Both the position numbers and the translations under genes were made by a program. The notes under the pieces were generated by a model. The model ran no database searches and was not told the DNA's origin. It saw nothing but the letters and a program-made list of their open reading frames with translations. From contig JACQMO010000019.1 of NCBI GenBank assembly GCA_016203535.1, positions 23,899 through 87,898 of the forward strand: a stretch of DNA of 64,000 nt, given 5' to 3'. This DNA is from Candidatus Uhrbacteria bacterium. Lineage in GTDB: Bacteria; Patescibacteriota; Patescibacteriia; 2-12-FULL-60-25. Numbering within the stretch: position 1 is the stretch's first letter; every line of letters starts with the position of its first letter. This document shows positions 18,247-27,389 of this stretch, piece after piece.

Positions 18247-18774
18247 ATGGCACGATATAGATCCCTGTTCGACACGGTGATCTCGGGCGTCGCAACGGAC
18301 GACATGGTCGGTCCGACGCGGGCGCGACGGTCGGAATGCGGCGTGTGGAGGCAGGTCTCGGAAGAGATCCTGCAGGAAGCGGCCGAGCCGACGGAGGAAG
18401 ACGACGAGGATCTCCTCGATCTCTTCTACCAGAGCGACGCGGAGGAAGACGACCCTCCGAGCCGCGACACGGAAGAGGACTTGGGACTCCATTCCGTTGT
18501 GTCCGTTGTGCGCCTCGAAAAGCGACGCCACGAGCTCCGAGAGGAGATCGCATGGCGCGGCCGCGTGATCGAGCATCTGCGCGAATGCCGGACGGAGCAC
18601 GCGCTCCAGGAAGCGGTCCGCGCACAGACCCGCGACCGCGACGAGTTGGAACGGATCGATGTCCAGCTGCGGAACGCGCGGATCCTGCGCCCGCCGCAGA
18701 TCGTCTTCACGGACGACCCGCTGCCGGCGACCTCCGCGGCGCTTCTGCCGCCTCGGAACGGGAAGCCGAACTAG
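18247..18774 (+). CDS. Hypothetical acidic protein, 175 aa (island ORF4)
   Basis: AGGAGGAAATGG-ATG context; MARYRSLFDTVISGVATDDMVG. Confidence 0.7.
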   Translation: MARYRSLFDTVISGVATDDMVGPTRARRSECGVWRQVSEEILQEAAEPTEEDDEDLLDLFYQSDAEEDDPPSRDTEEDLGLHSVVSVVRLEKRRHELREEIAWRGRVIEHLRECRTEHALQEAVRAQTRDRDELERIDVQLRNARILRPPQIVFTDDPLPATSAALLPPRNGKPN

Positions 18775-18794
18775 CAGCACGTCTCACCTTTCTT

Positions 18795-18861
18795 GAGCCC
18801 TCATCGGTGATGAGGGCTCCCCGCGTCTTCCGCCGATCGATCAACGACGGAAGACGCGGGG
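18795..18861 (+). repeat. Two abutting long hairpins between island ORF4 and ORF5
   Basis: GAGCCCTCATC-GGT-GATGAGGGCTC (18795-18819, 11 bp) and CCCCGCGTCTTCCG...CGGAAGACGCGGGG (18819-18861, 14 bp), both perfect. Confidence 0.85.
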
Positions 18862-18891
18862 AATCACCCCCGCACTTTCAAAGGAGACCGG

Positions 18892-19404
18892 ATGTCCAAG
18901 CAACGGATCGTCATCGTCCACGTCATCCGACGGGAGACGGCCGTAGACGCGTCGCCGACGCGGGTATCCTTCGAACTGGCGGAACGCCTCCGGGACGAAG
19001 GATTCGTGTGGCTGGAGAAACGCGCGAGCGGACTACGACTCCGTCAGCGCGTGCTCCAGGAACGCCTTGACCGCGTCGAAGAGGCGCGGGCGGTCGTCAA
19101 AAAGCAGCTCATCGAGTGCACGGCTCCGAAGACGGCGAAAACGTTCGTCGTCGCGGCTTCCGAGCACACGACGCGGCGGCTCCTGGACCGGGCGCTCCGC
19201 CGTTTCGAGACGATTTCGGCGATGCGCGAGAAGCTGCTCCGGCGGCTCGATCGGGTCGAAGGATGGCTCCGAACGCTCGACGAGGAACGACGGTCCGTCC
19301 TGCGCATGTACTTCCGGCAGATTTCGCCGCCGGACGCGCCGAAACGGTCTCGTTCCAACGTCTCGGCGGTCACCGTCCCCCGTGCGTTCGTTTCCGCTCC
19401 GTAA
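18892..19404 (+). CDS. Hypothetical basic coiled-coil protein, 170 aa (island ORF5)
   Basis: AAAGGAGACCGG-ATG context; MSKQRIVIVHVIRRETAVD. Confidence 0.7.
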   Translation: MSKQRIVIVHVIRRETAVDASPTRVSFELAERLRDEGFVWLEKRASGLRLRQRVLQERLDRVEEARAVVKKQLIECTAPKTAKTFVVAASEHTTRRLLDRALRRFETISAMREKLLRRLDRVEGWLRTLDEERRSVLRMYFRQISPPDAPKRSRSNVSAVTVPRAFVSAP

Positions 19405-19407
19405 CTC

Positions 19408-19483
19408 GGGGAGTCGTTCGTGCCCTCTCACGGCGACTCCCCCTCCTGCCGATCGCCTCATGCGAGGGACGCTCGGCAGGAGG
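19408..19483 (+). repeat. Two abutting long hairpins between island ORF5 and ORF6
   Basis: GGGGAGTCG...CGACTCCCC (19408-19442) and CCTCCTGCCGA...TCGGCAGGAGG (19442-19483). Confidence 0.8.
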
Positions 19484-19572
19484 ACGCTGTTTCACAACGT
19501 AATCAGGTGCCCGTCCGATGTTCGGACGCGGCGCTTCATCACCACGGGCCCTCACGGGCCAAGGAGGACACA

Positions 19573-20430
19573 GTGAGAAAAGCCGCGCACATGGACCTGC
19601 CGCTCAACCGGCAACATCCCTGCTTCCGCATGAAGTTCACCAACAAGCCGGTCTACGACAACGGCGAACACCAGCCCGTCCCGGCCGAGCTCATCCGGCT
19701 CATCCACGGCCCGGACTGCAAGGTGGAGCTGCCGGACTTCAAGACGAGCGTCGTCATCCACGTCTGCGACGACGACCGGCTGACGCAGCACGAGGCGCTA
19801 CAGAGGGTCAGCGACCCGACGGACGAGGAAGCCGAGTCCCTGGCGGAACGGATCGAGTTGCCGCCGGAGTGGCATCCGGCCTTCGTCGCGCATTTCGGGG
19901 AAGAGCCGACGGAGGACGACCGCCGGGCATCGCTCCGGGAGACCGCCCGGAAACTCCTGAAGGAGGAGCGGCGGGTCCTCACGGACCTGCCGGAAGAAAC
20001 GGTCACGGCCATCCGAGAAAAACGGATGGACGTGTACGAGATCCCTCCGGAGCGCCACGCCGACAAGCGGCGATGGCCGATGTGTACGGTCCAGTTGAAC
20101 TACCTCCTCCCCATGCTGACCCACGGGAAGGTACGGTCCGACATGTGGTCGGACGGACCCAGGCGGTTCGTCATGCTGACGCATCTGCGCGACAGCGGGT
20201 TCAAGTGGATCGCCGTGGTGTACATGCCGCGGCGCGAACGGAAGGGGTTCGTCATCGCCTTCCCGTTCGAGATCCTGCTCCGCACCCTCGAGACCAAGCA
20301 CGACGTGATCGCCCGGGACTACGCGAACTTCCTCGACCGGCACCCCTCGCCGCGATACCGGCCGGACCGCCAGCGCAACGACCGCCGGCGATCCGGACGC
20401 GACGAACCGGACGAGAACGATGACGACTGA
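19573..20430 (+). CDS. Hypothetical protein, ~285 aa, GTG start (island ORF6)
   Basis: AAGGAGGACACA-GTG; VRKAAHMDLPLNRQHPCFRMKFTNKPVYDNGEHQPVPAELIRLIHG. Confidence 0.7.
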   Translation: MRKAAHMDLPLNRQHPCFRMKFTNKPVYDNGEHQPVPAELIRLIHGPDCKVELPDFKTSVVIHVCDDDRLTQHEALQRVSDPTDEEAESLAERIELPPEWHPAFVAHFGEEPTEDDRRASLRETARKLLKEERRVLTDLPEETVTAIREKRMDVYEIPPERHADKRRWPMCTVQLNYLLPMLTHGKVRSDMWSDGPRRFVMLTHLRDSGFKWIAVVYMPRRERKGFVIAFPFEILLRTLETKHDVIARDYANFLDRHPSPRYRPDRQRNDRRRSGRDEPDENDDD

Positions 20431-20457
20431 CCGCCTCTCGTAACGCCCTTTCTTTTT

Positions 20458-20482
20458 CCGCGAAGAGCCTCTGTCTTCGCGG
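20458..20482 (+). repeat. Hairpin after island ORF6
   Basis: CCGCGAAGA-GCCTCTG-TCTTCGCGG, 9-bp perfect arms. Confidence 0.7.
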
Positions 20483-20483
20483 G

Positions 20484-20536
20484 ATCCCTTGACAGTCCCA
20501 ACGGATTCTGTATGATCCATGGGACGGTCAAGGGAT
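20484..20536 (+). promoter_or_regulatory. Promoter embedded in a 17-bp inverted repeat
   Basis: ATCCCTTGACAGTCCCA ... TGGGACGGTCAAGGGAT (16/17 complementary); TTGACA (20489-20494), 16-bp spacer, TATGAT (20511-20516). Confidence 0.75.
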
Positions 20537-20555
20537 CTTTCATAATGAGGTTGTG

Positions 20556-20990
20556 ATGAACGCACAGCGCGCGCAACGGGGGATTGTGATGTACCGCGCG
20601 GAAGGAAATCTCCTCCGCCCGACGGTGTGGCAACGCGACGAAGGCGAATCGGAATACGCCTCGTCCGACGAGGCGCCACACGCCGTGAACTTGAGCTTCT
20701 ACGTGATCGTTCGCAGCGGCGCCCGATGGGAAATCGGACTCCTGCAGGCGACGGACGTCCCGGAGCTCGATGCGCAACTGCTTGAGCAAGCCGGATTCCA
20801 CGGATGGGTCTCCATCCATACGAAGGATGGCGCTTCCCCCCTTCGCTGTCGAAAAACCCTCGACGACGCCGGCCTGAAGCGCCTGCTCCTCGGCTATGCC
20901 GACATGCTCTCGCGTATCTTCAACGTGAAAAATGCAGATATGCACCTCCGCGCCGCCCGCGTTCTCCACGGCCATCCCCTGACGGACTGA
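20556..20990 (+). CDS. Hypothetical protein, ~144 aa (island ORF7)
   Basis: MNAQRAQRGIVMYRAEGNLLRPTVWQRDEGESEYAS; promoter upstream, terminator downstream. Confidence 0.7.
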   Translation: MNAQRAQRGIVMYRAEGNLLRPTVWQRDEGESEYASSDEAPHAVNLSFYVIVRSGARWEIGLLQATDVPELDAQLLEQAGFHGWVSIHTKDGASPLRCRKTLDDAGLKRLLLGYADMLSRIFNVKNADMHLRAARVLHGHPLTD

Positions 20991-21010
20991 CCGCCGCCGT
21001 CCCGCCTCCG

Positions 21011-21038
21011 CCGACCCGCCCCCCACGGTCGGTTTTTT
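21011..21038 (+). terminator. Rho-independent terminator after island ORF7
   Basis: CCGACC...GGTCGG followed by TTTTTT. Confidence 0.75.
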
Positions 21039-21051
21039 GTTTTACCGCTCA

Positions 21052-21085
21052 TTGACAAAACCCTCCGTACTTCCCATCATGGGAT
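21052..21085 (+). promoter_or_regulatory. Promoter with operator-like palindrome for the rod-like RNA
   Basis: TTGACA (21052) with CATCAT 17 bp downstream; TTCCCAT-C-ATGGGAT palindrome over the -10. Confidence 0.5.
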
Positions 21086-21092
21086 CATTCCC

Positions 21093-21241
21093 GTCTTTGG
21101 AGCTGCGAAGCGGGGCACGTTCCTTAGATATCGGACTCCGTGGACTCCGTCATGTCGCCTTCGGTGACGTGACGGAATTCTCTCCTCCCATGGGGATCGA
21201 CATCTTCCTTTTACGTGGCAACGCTTTGCAGCTCCAAGGAT
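21093..21241 (+). ncRNA. Rod-shaped structured ncRNA, 6S-RNA-like architecture
   Basis: ~19-bp closing helix (21093-21112 / 21222-21241, with G:U), several internal helices (116-120/213-217, 126-133/198-205, 136-143/188-195) and a 14-bp apical hairpin TCCGTCATGTCGCC-TTC-GGTGACGTGACGGA (21146-21176). Confidence 0.65.
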
Positions 21242-21268
21242 AGAAAAAAACGATATACGTGCTGACGT

Positions 21269-21994
21269 TTATTGAGGCGAAATAGTGGATGTGGAACGTA
21301 GATCAACTTCGTCCGACGACGCCATTTCCCGACCGTATGTGACATGACGGACCTGCCGGACCGGGGACCCGTAGCGGCGACGCGCTTCCACGGAAATGAC
21401 GCTCACGCCGCGCGGAATGTCGAATTCAATGCGGAACTGGCCGTCGGGCGAAACCACGGCGCGCGCGCCGTTCACCGTCACGAGCGCGTTCGGGGCCGTC
21501 TCGCCCTGGACGGAGACGCGCGGGTGGAGGAATTCCGCGCCGTCCTGCGGAGTGAAGATCCGAAGCGGCGGAGGATCCTGGAGCAGATAGGCCTGCCAAA
21601 ACACGTACCCCCCTCCCGCGGCGGCGATCGCGAGGAATCCGAGCACCGCTACCACACGCGACGTCACGAAAAAATCCCGACGCCGAACGGTCGGACGGAC
21701 GCGCATCACGTCGGCGGAAACAAGGCCCAGCTCCACGAGGAGCTGCCGGTATTTTTGCAAGAAGTATCCGGGTCGCCCTTCGAGCGCCGCGGCGAGCGTG
21801 CGGACATGCCGTTCCGCATACATCGGATCCGTCAGTTCGTTCAGCCGTTCCTCCTCAAAGGCCGCGATGATCGAGGGGTGGATGCGCGTCCGTTCGGAAA
21901 GCTCCTCACGGGTAAATCCGCGCAGCTCCCGAAGCTCGCGCAAGGATCCGCCAAACCGGCCCTCGACGCCCAGATGTTTGTGGACGAATGACAT
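21269..21994 (-). CDS. RodZ-like HTH membrane protein
   Basis: LRELRELRGFTREELSERTRIHPSIIAAFEEER HTH, single TM, Ig-like C-terminal domain. Confidence 0.8.
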   Translation of the reverse strand: MSFVHKHLGVEGRFGGSLRELRELRGFTREELSERTRIHPSIIAAFEEERLNELTDPMYAERHVRTLAAALEGRPGYFLQKYRQLLVELGLVSADVMRVRPTVRRRDFFVTSRVVAVLGFLAIAAAGGGYVFWQAYLLQDPPPLRIFTPQDGAEFLHPRVSVQGETAPNALVTVNGARAVVSPDGQFRIEFDIPRGVSVISVEARRRYGSPVRQVRHVTYGREMASSDEVDLRSTSTISPQ

Positions 21995-21998
21995 GCCC

Positions 21999-24212
21999 TT
22001 AATGCTCTTCGTCGAACGCCTCGATCGGGGGATCGTTTGATGGGATCGGGACCTGATCCATTTGGCGGGTGAACTGGACGTTCAAAATCTCACGCGGCTT
22101 CGCGCCGTCGCCCGGACCGATGAATCCTTCCTGTTCCAGGAGGTCCAGGATCCGCGCCGCGCGGGCATATCCGACTTTCAACCGGCGCTGCAGCAGGGAA
22201 GCCGACGCTTTCCCGGCGCGAAGGATTTCTTCCTTGGCGTCCGGCAGGAACGGATCGGACTCGTCGTCGATCGGAATCCCGTTCGTGAACCGCGTTTCGC
22301 TCGATGCGCGGTCGAACACCGAGAGGTCGTAGTCCGCCGGCTCGTACTTCGATTTCATGAAATCCACCACGCGCTTGATCTCATCGTCGGCGACGAACGC
22401 GCCCTGGAGGCGCCGCGGCGTCGCCATTTCGGCGGTGACGAACAACATGTCGCCGCGCCCGAGGAGTTTTTCCGCGCCCATCTGGTCGAGGATCGTCCGC
22501 GAATCCGTCTGCGACGCGACGGCAAACGCGATGCGCGCCGGGATGTTCGCCTTGATGAGGCCGGTGATGACGTCCACCGATGGCCGCTGCGTCGCGAGCA
22601 CGAGGTGGATCCCCACCGCACGCGACATCTGCGCAAGCCGGACGATCGCGCCCTCCACCTCCGCCATCGCGGTCATCATGAGATCCGCGAGTTCGTCCAC
22701 CACGATCACGATGTTCGGCATCCGCTCCTCCGCGCGCTGGTTGTAACTGGGGAGGTCGCGCGCGCCGAAATTCGACAGCACGTCGAACCGTCGGTCCATC
22801 TCGCGGAGCGCCCACTTGAGCGCGTTCACGGTCTTTTCCGTCTCGGTGATCACCGGGACGATGAGGTGCGGGATGCCGTTATAGATGGGGAGTTCGACGC
22901 GTTTCGGGTCCACGAGGATGAGCTTGAGCTCCTCCGGCCCATTCGCATACAGCATGGACACGAGGAGCGTGTTGAGGCACACCGATTTCCCGGACCCCGT
23001 GGCGCCGGCGACGAGGAGGTGCGGCATGCGCGCGAGATCGGACACGGCCGGCTTGCCGGAAACGTCCTTCCCGACGGCGAACGTCAAGTTTGACGCGCGC
23101 TCCCGCCATTCGCGCGACTCGAGCATCTCGCGGATCCCGACCGTCGCGACGGACTGGTTCGGAACTTCGATCCCCACGAGCGATTTTCCCGGGATGGGCG
23201 CCTCGATCCGGATGGGATGGGCCGCGAGCGCCAGCGCCAGATCGTTATGGAGCGCCGTGACCTTCGAGAGCCGGATCCCCTCGCCCGGCTTCAGGGTGAA
23301 CTGCGTCACGGTGGGGCCGACGGCGACCTCTCCCATCTCGGAGGGGATCCCGAAATGTTCGAGCGTCCGTCGGATCACGGCCTGGTTGTGGTCGATGTCT
23401 CCCGAGGTTGGCCGCTGATCCCGTTTCGTAAGAAGCTCAAGAGGCACCTCCACTTTCGGCAGACGCCTTCGGGGACGCGCCGGCGGTTGCTGGCGTTCTG
23501 CCGAACCAGGAACGAGGGTCGGCTCGGATCCGCCTTCCGGTTCCGTATTCTCCACCTCTTCTTCGAGCCCGTCATCCATCCCGCCGGCCGGCTCGGGCGT
23601 TTCGGAAAACTCCATGGCGCTCGGCCGACGGACGAGTCGCGCAAAAAAACCGAACGGAGCCGCGAAGACCCCTCCGACCCGCATCGCCGCGCGGAGCGTT
23701 CCCCGGAGGACGGACAGGATGCGCCGAAGGGACGTGTTGAAAATGAAGAGGAGGGAAATGACGACGAGCGCGGCGAACAGGATCCCGGCGCCGACCGTCC
23801 CGAAAAAGTACGCCGATGGCTCGGCGAGCGTCTCTCCCAAGAGGCCGCCGGCCGTCAAAAGCGCCTCATCCGAAGCCGGAACCCCGCTGAAGGTAAGAAG
23901 ATGGACGAGCGGATTGAGCGACAGGAAAAACAGGGTGAACCCGACATAGTTCGCGACGCGCAGCGGGTATCGATCGGGGATGACGCCGTGCGTGCCGATT
24001 GCGAGGAGAAAAAATGGGAGGACGATCTTGTCCCAGCCGAACAGCATGGACATGAACCCATCCAGTCCCTCGCCGAGCCGGCCGGCGAGATCGAAAAGCG
24101 CGAGCAGGAGGAGCGCGGCGAAAACGAACACGGCGACCGTAAACACCCCGCGGCGCGTTTCCGGATTGAGGGAAAAATCGAATCGTGGCGTTCTCTGGCG
24201 GCGGCGCTTCAT
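21999..24212 (-). CDS. ftsK: DNA translocase FtsK/SpoIIIE
   Basis: LLVAGATGSGKSVCLNTLLVSML; N-terminal TM segments; C-terminal gamma domain. Confidence 0.96.
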   Translation of the reverse strand: MKRRRQRTPRFDFSLNPETRRGVFTVAVFVFAALLLLALFDLAGRLGEGLDGFMSMLFGWDKIVLPFFLLAIGTHGVIPDRYPLRVANYVGFTLFFLSLNPLVHLLTFSGVPASDEALLTAGGLLGETLAEPSAYFFGTVGAGILFAALVVISLLFIFNTSLRRILSVLRGTLRAAMRVGGVFAAPFGFFARLVRRPSAMEFSETPEPAGGMDDGLEEEVENTEPEGGSEPTLVPGSAERQQPPARPRRRLPKVEVPLELLTKRDQRPTSGDIDHNQAVIRRTLEHFGIPSEMGEVAVGPTVTQFTLKPGEGIRLSKVTALHNDLALALAAHPIRIEAPIPGKSLVGIEVPNQSVATVGIREMLESREWRERASNLTFAVGKDVSGKPAVSDLARMPHLLVAGATGSGKSVCLNTLLVSMLYANGPEELKLILVDPKRVELPIYNGIPHLIVPVITETEKTVNALKWALREMDRRFDVLSNFGARDLPSYNQRAEERMPNIVIVVDELADLMMTAMAEVEGAIVRLAQMSRAVGIHLVLATQRPSVDVITGLIKANIPARIAFAVASQTDSRTILDQMGAEKLLGRGDMLFVTAEMATPRRLQGAFVADDEIKRVVDFMKSKYEPADYDLSVFDRASSETRFTNGIPIDDESDPFLPDAKEEILRAGKASASLLQRRLKVGYARAARILDLLEQEGFIGPGDGAKPREILNVQFTRQMDQVPIPSNDPPIEAFDEEH

Positions 24213-24247
24213 GAAACTTCACCTATCCTAGCGGTTTTTCCCTGCCC

Positions 24248-25330
24248 CTACAAATCCTCCGGAGGCGGTATCTCGTCGTCGGACGGCGCGGGCGGACGGC
24301 CAACGCCGCCGATCTCCTCTTCCTTGATGCGCCATGCCTCTATGGTCCGTTCGCGGATCTCCTTGAAGAGCTCCGGACGTTCGCGAAGGGTCGTCTTCGC
24401 ATTTTCCCGGCCCATGCCGAGCTTTTCTTCCCCGTAACTGTAGGAATTTCCCGACTTCTTCACGACCCCGTATTCTGTCGCCGTATCGAGCAGGTCGCCC
24501 GCAAGCGAGATCCCTTCGTTATACATGATATCGAATTCACCCGTGCGAAACGGCGCGGCGACCTTGTTCTTCACGATCTTTACTTTCACGCGATTCCCGA
24601 TGACGCGTTCCCCCATCTTGATCTGCGCGCTGCGGCGGACTTCGATGCGAACCGAGGAATAAAACTTGAGCGCGAGGCCGCCGGTCGTCGTTTCCGGGTT
24701 GCCGTAGTACACGCCGATCTTCTGTCGGATCTGGTTGATGAAGATGACCGTCGCCTTCGATCGTGAAATCACGGACGTGAGCTTGCGGAGCGCCTGGCTC
24801 ATAAGCCGCGCCTGAAGCCCAACGTGCGAATCCCCCATTTCCCCCTCGAGTTCGGATTTCGGCGTCAGCGCGGCGACGGAATCCACCACGATCACGTCCA
24901 CCGCATTGGAACGCACGAGGGTCTCCACGATATCGAGCGCCTGCTCGCCGTTGTCCGGTTGTGAAATGAGAAGTTCGTCGATGTTTACGCCGATCTTGCG
25001 GGCGTACTCCGGATCCAGCGCGTGCTCCGCATCAACGAACGCCGCGATTCCGCCGATCTTCTGGACCTCGGCGACGACGTGCTGCGCCAAGGTCGTCTTT
25101 CCGGACGACTCCGGTCCGTACACCTCGATCACCCGTCCGCGCGGAACGCCCATGACCCCGAGCATAAGGTCGAGCGAGAGGCATCCCGTCGGGATCGCTT
25201 CGACTTCCATCTTTTTGGCCTCGCCGAGACGCATGATGGAGCCCTCGCCGAACCGCTCCTTGATCTGATCGATCGCCGATTGCGCGGCAAGCCGCCGCGG
25301 ATCGCGTTCTTCCTGTGATTTTTTAGCCAT
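24248..25330 (-). CDS. recA: Recombinase RecA
   Basis: [16 protein letters not shown], canonical RecA throughout. Confidence 0.98.
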   Translation of the reverse strand: MAKKSQEERDPRRLAAQSAIDQIKERFGEGSIMRLGEAKKMEVEAIPTGCLSLDLMLGVMGVPRGRVIEVYGPESSGKTTLAQHVVAEVQKIGGIAAFVDAEHALDPEYARKIGVNIDELLISQPDNGEQALDIVETLVRSNAVDVIVVDSVAALTPKSELEGEMGDSHVGLQARLMSQALRKLTSVISRSKATVIFINQIRQKIGVYYGNPETTTGGLALKFYSSVRIEVRRSAQIKMGERVIGNRVKVKIVKNKVAAPFRTGEFDIMYNEGISLAGDLLDTATEYGVVKKSGNSYSYGEEKLGMGRENAKTTLRERPELFKEIRERTIEAWRIKEEEIGGVGRPPAPSDDEIPPPEDL

Positions 25331-25450
25331 ATATCTCGATTTTTTATTATTGAAGTGAGATCAACGGGTGACACGGCGGACGTCCTGAGCCACGCCAGCC
25401 AGCGTGACGAAGGGCGTTCGTCGTGGCAGGACCCGTTGCACCGAACGAAT

Positions 25451-25465
25451 GTTCTATTTTCGTTC
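25451..25465. promoter_or_regulatory. SOS-box-like direct repeat GTTC-N7-GTTC upstream of recA
   Basis: GTTCTATTTTCGTTC; nearly identical 15-mer at lexA; overlaps CGAACGAATGTTCT (25442-25455). Confidence 0.6.
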
Positions 25466-25583
25466 CATATCCTCTCATTCTCTACATTCCCGTGCAAGAG
25501 TGGACTTGGGGATAACGAAATGGGAAGGAAAAAGGCGCTCAGATGGACATCGGAGCGCCAAGGAGAATCAGGGAGGATCGCCG

Positions 25584-27389
25584 TCACGGGACCGTGGCGA
25601 CCCAGCCGTTCATGTAGAGCGGGCCGGTGCCGTTCGACACCATGACGTACGGGATATTTCCGGCCGGTCCCGTCAGAGTGACGGTCCCGATGGTGTCTCC
25701 CTGGCCGCCTTGCGGATCGTAGGACATGTCACCCCACCAGCTGCCGTCGGGCAGATGGACCTGGAACAGGAAATCCTCGGTGCCGCTCGGCATATCGAGG
25801 AGGCACTCGAGCTGACCGTCGCCCGGGACAAGGTCCGGACAGAGCGCGAACGTGGACGGAACCCAGTCGACCACCGGAGCGTTGGGGGGATACCACATCG
25901 CCTGGAATTCGTTCAGCCCGGGCAGGACCGGTCCGTTGTACTGGAAGAGCACCTTTCCCTTCGGAATCCCGGCGCCGGATCCGCTTCCGGTGCTTCCGCC
26001 TGCGCCGTCGGATCCGCCCTCTCCCAGGCCGCCGCCGGAATTACCGGGCGTCGGATGGAGGCATGCCGCGAGATCGTCGGGCAGGATGGCGCTCCCTTTC
26101 GGACCGGCCACTGCGCCGACCGTATCTTGCGGAACGACGTAGATGTTTCCCTGCGCGTACCCCAGCGCGAGAAACGTGTCCCAATCATGGATCGGGAGAC
26201 GCGCGCCTTCGGACACCGCGTAAACGTCGCTCGCGGCATCGCCCTTCACGAGCGATCCGTCCCGCATCGTCCGAAGCCCCCGGTCCTCCGTTTGGGCGAA
26301 GAATCCCGGCCGTTCGGATGCCGGACGAACCGCGATCTCCGCGTCCGTCCATCCCCACGAGAGAAACGCCTCGTAGGAGATGAAGGCCCACCGGCCCTGT
26401 CCCGCGCCGACGCCCGTGTATTCGTACACCGTGGAAGCGTCGTCGAATTTCAGGAGCAGGTGTCCGGCGCGCGGCGAGACGTAGGTCCCGCCATCCGCGT
26501 AGCATGCGAGCTCAGCATCGGTCGTCGCGACCGCGCGCGTTGCAAGCCGCTCCGTGGCGACCGTCTCCGGCGCGATCTTCTGCCGCTTGCCGCCCGAACC
26601 GACCACCCAGTACGTGCCCCCGCCGTCGCGGAGCACGGTCCCGGCCGGATGCCAGAGCGTCGCCGGGAATGACGACGCGAGCGTCGCAAGGAACGTCACC
26701 GGATCCGCAAACCATTTGCGCTGGCTCGGATTCCCGTCATATCCACGGAACCATTTGCCGTCCGTAGCCTTGGCGTCGGTCGCGTTCTGCAGCCGGATGC
26801 CCAGATGCAGGTGTTCCGCCCCGTCGCCGTTGTGCGCGTCGTCGTTCACATACCCGATCACGTCTTCCGGTCCGACCATGTCGCCGACGTGAAACGCCAA
26901 TCCATTGCCGCCGCGCTCCTCGCTCGATCGCAGATGGCCGTAGATCGAAAGGAAGGAGTTGATGGTCACCTCCACACCGGCGCCATTCACGACCGTGATC
27001 GGCTGTTCGAGCTTGTGCTCGATGACGACGACGAGCTCGCCGTAGCCGCTTGCCGGGCCGTAGAACCGGATGATTCCGCAGCCGACGGGATGGATTTCCG
27101 TCCCCTCGACGTACGCGGTGTCATAGCCCAGATGGTTGCCGTCGGCATAGAACCCGCGCCCGTCATAGACGTCCGCCAGGTCTGCAATCGTCGTAGGGTA
27201 GCGGACGAGGGACACGGCGCAAGGGACCGGCACGCCGAGCGCGACGTCCCCCTCTCCGTAATAGATCTCATCCGGTCCGCTCGTTGCGCACCCGGACAGC
27301 ATGAGGCCGAACCAGGTGAATTCGAGGGCGGTAAGCGTGAGAATAAGCCCGAACGCGAGAGCGACGCGGGCCAATTTCCGAAGCGTCAT
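25584..27389 (-). CDS. Lipoprotein with M23-like (LytM) peptidase domain and C-terminal repeats
   Basis: Lipobox LMLSGC; GELVVVIEHKL, SIYGHLRSS, GAEHLHLGI. Confidence 0.7.
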   Translation of the reverse strand: MTLRKLARVALAFGLILTLTALEFTWFGLMLSGCATSGPDEIYYGEGDVALGVPVPCAVSLVRYPTTIADLADVYDGRGFYADGNHLGYDTAYVEGTEIHPVGCGIIRFYGPASGYGELVVVIEHKLEQPITVVNGAGVEVTINSFLSIYGHLRSSEERGGNGLAFHVGDMVGPEDVIGYVNDDAHNGDGAEHLHLGIRLQNATDAKATDGKWFRGYDGNPSQRKWFADPVTFLATLASSFPATLWHPAGTVLRDGGGTYWVVGSGGKRQKIAPETVATERLATRAVATTDAELACYADGGTYVSPRAGHLLLKFDDASTVYEYTGVGAGQGRWAFISYEAFLSWGWTDAEIAVRPASERPGFFAQTEDRGLRTMRDGSLVKGDAASDVYAVSEGARLPIHDWDTFLALGYAQGNIYVVPQDTVGAVAGPKGSAILPDDLAACLHPTPGNSGGGLGEGGSDGAGGSTGSGSGAGIPKGKVLFQYNGPVLPGLNEFQAMWYPPNAPVVDWVPSTFALCPDLVPGDGQLECLLDMPSGTEDFLFQVHLPDGSWWGDMSYDPQGGQGDTIGTVTLTGPAGNIPYVMVSNGTGPLYMNGWVATVP

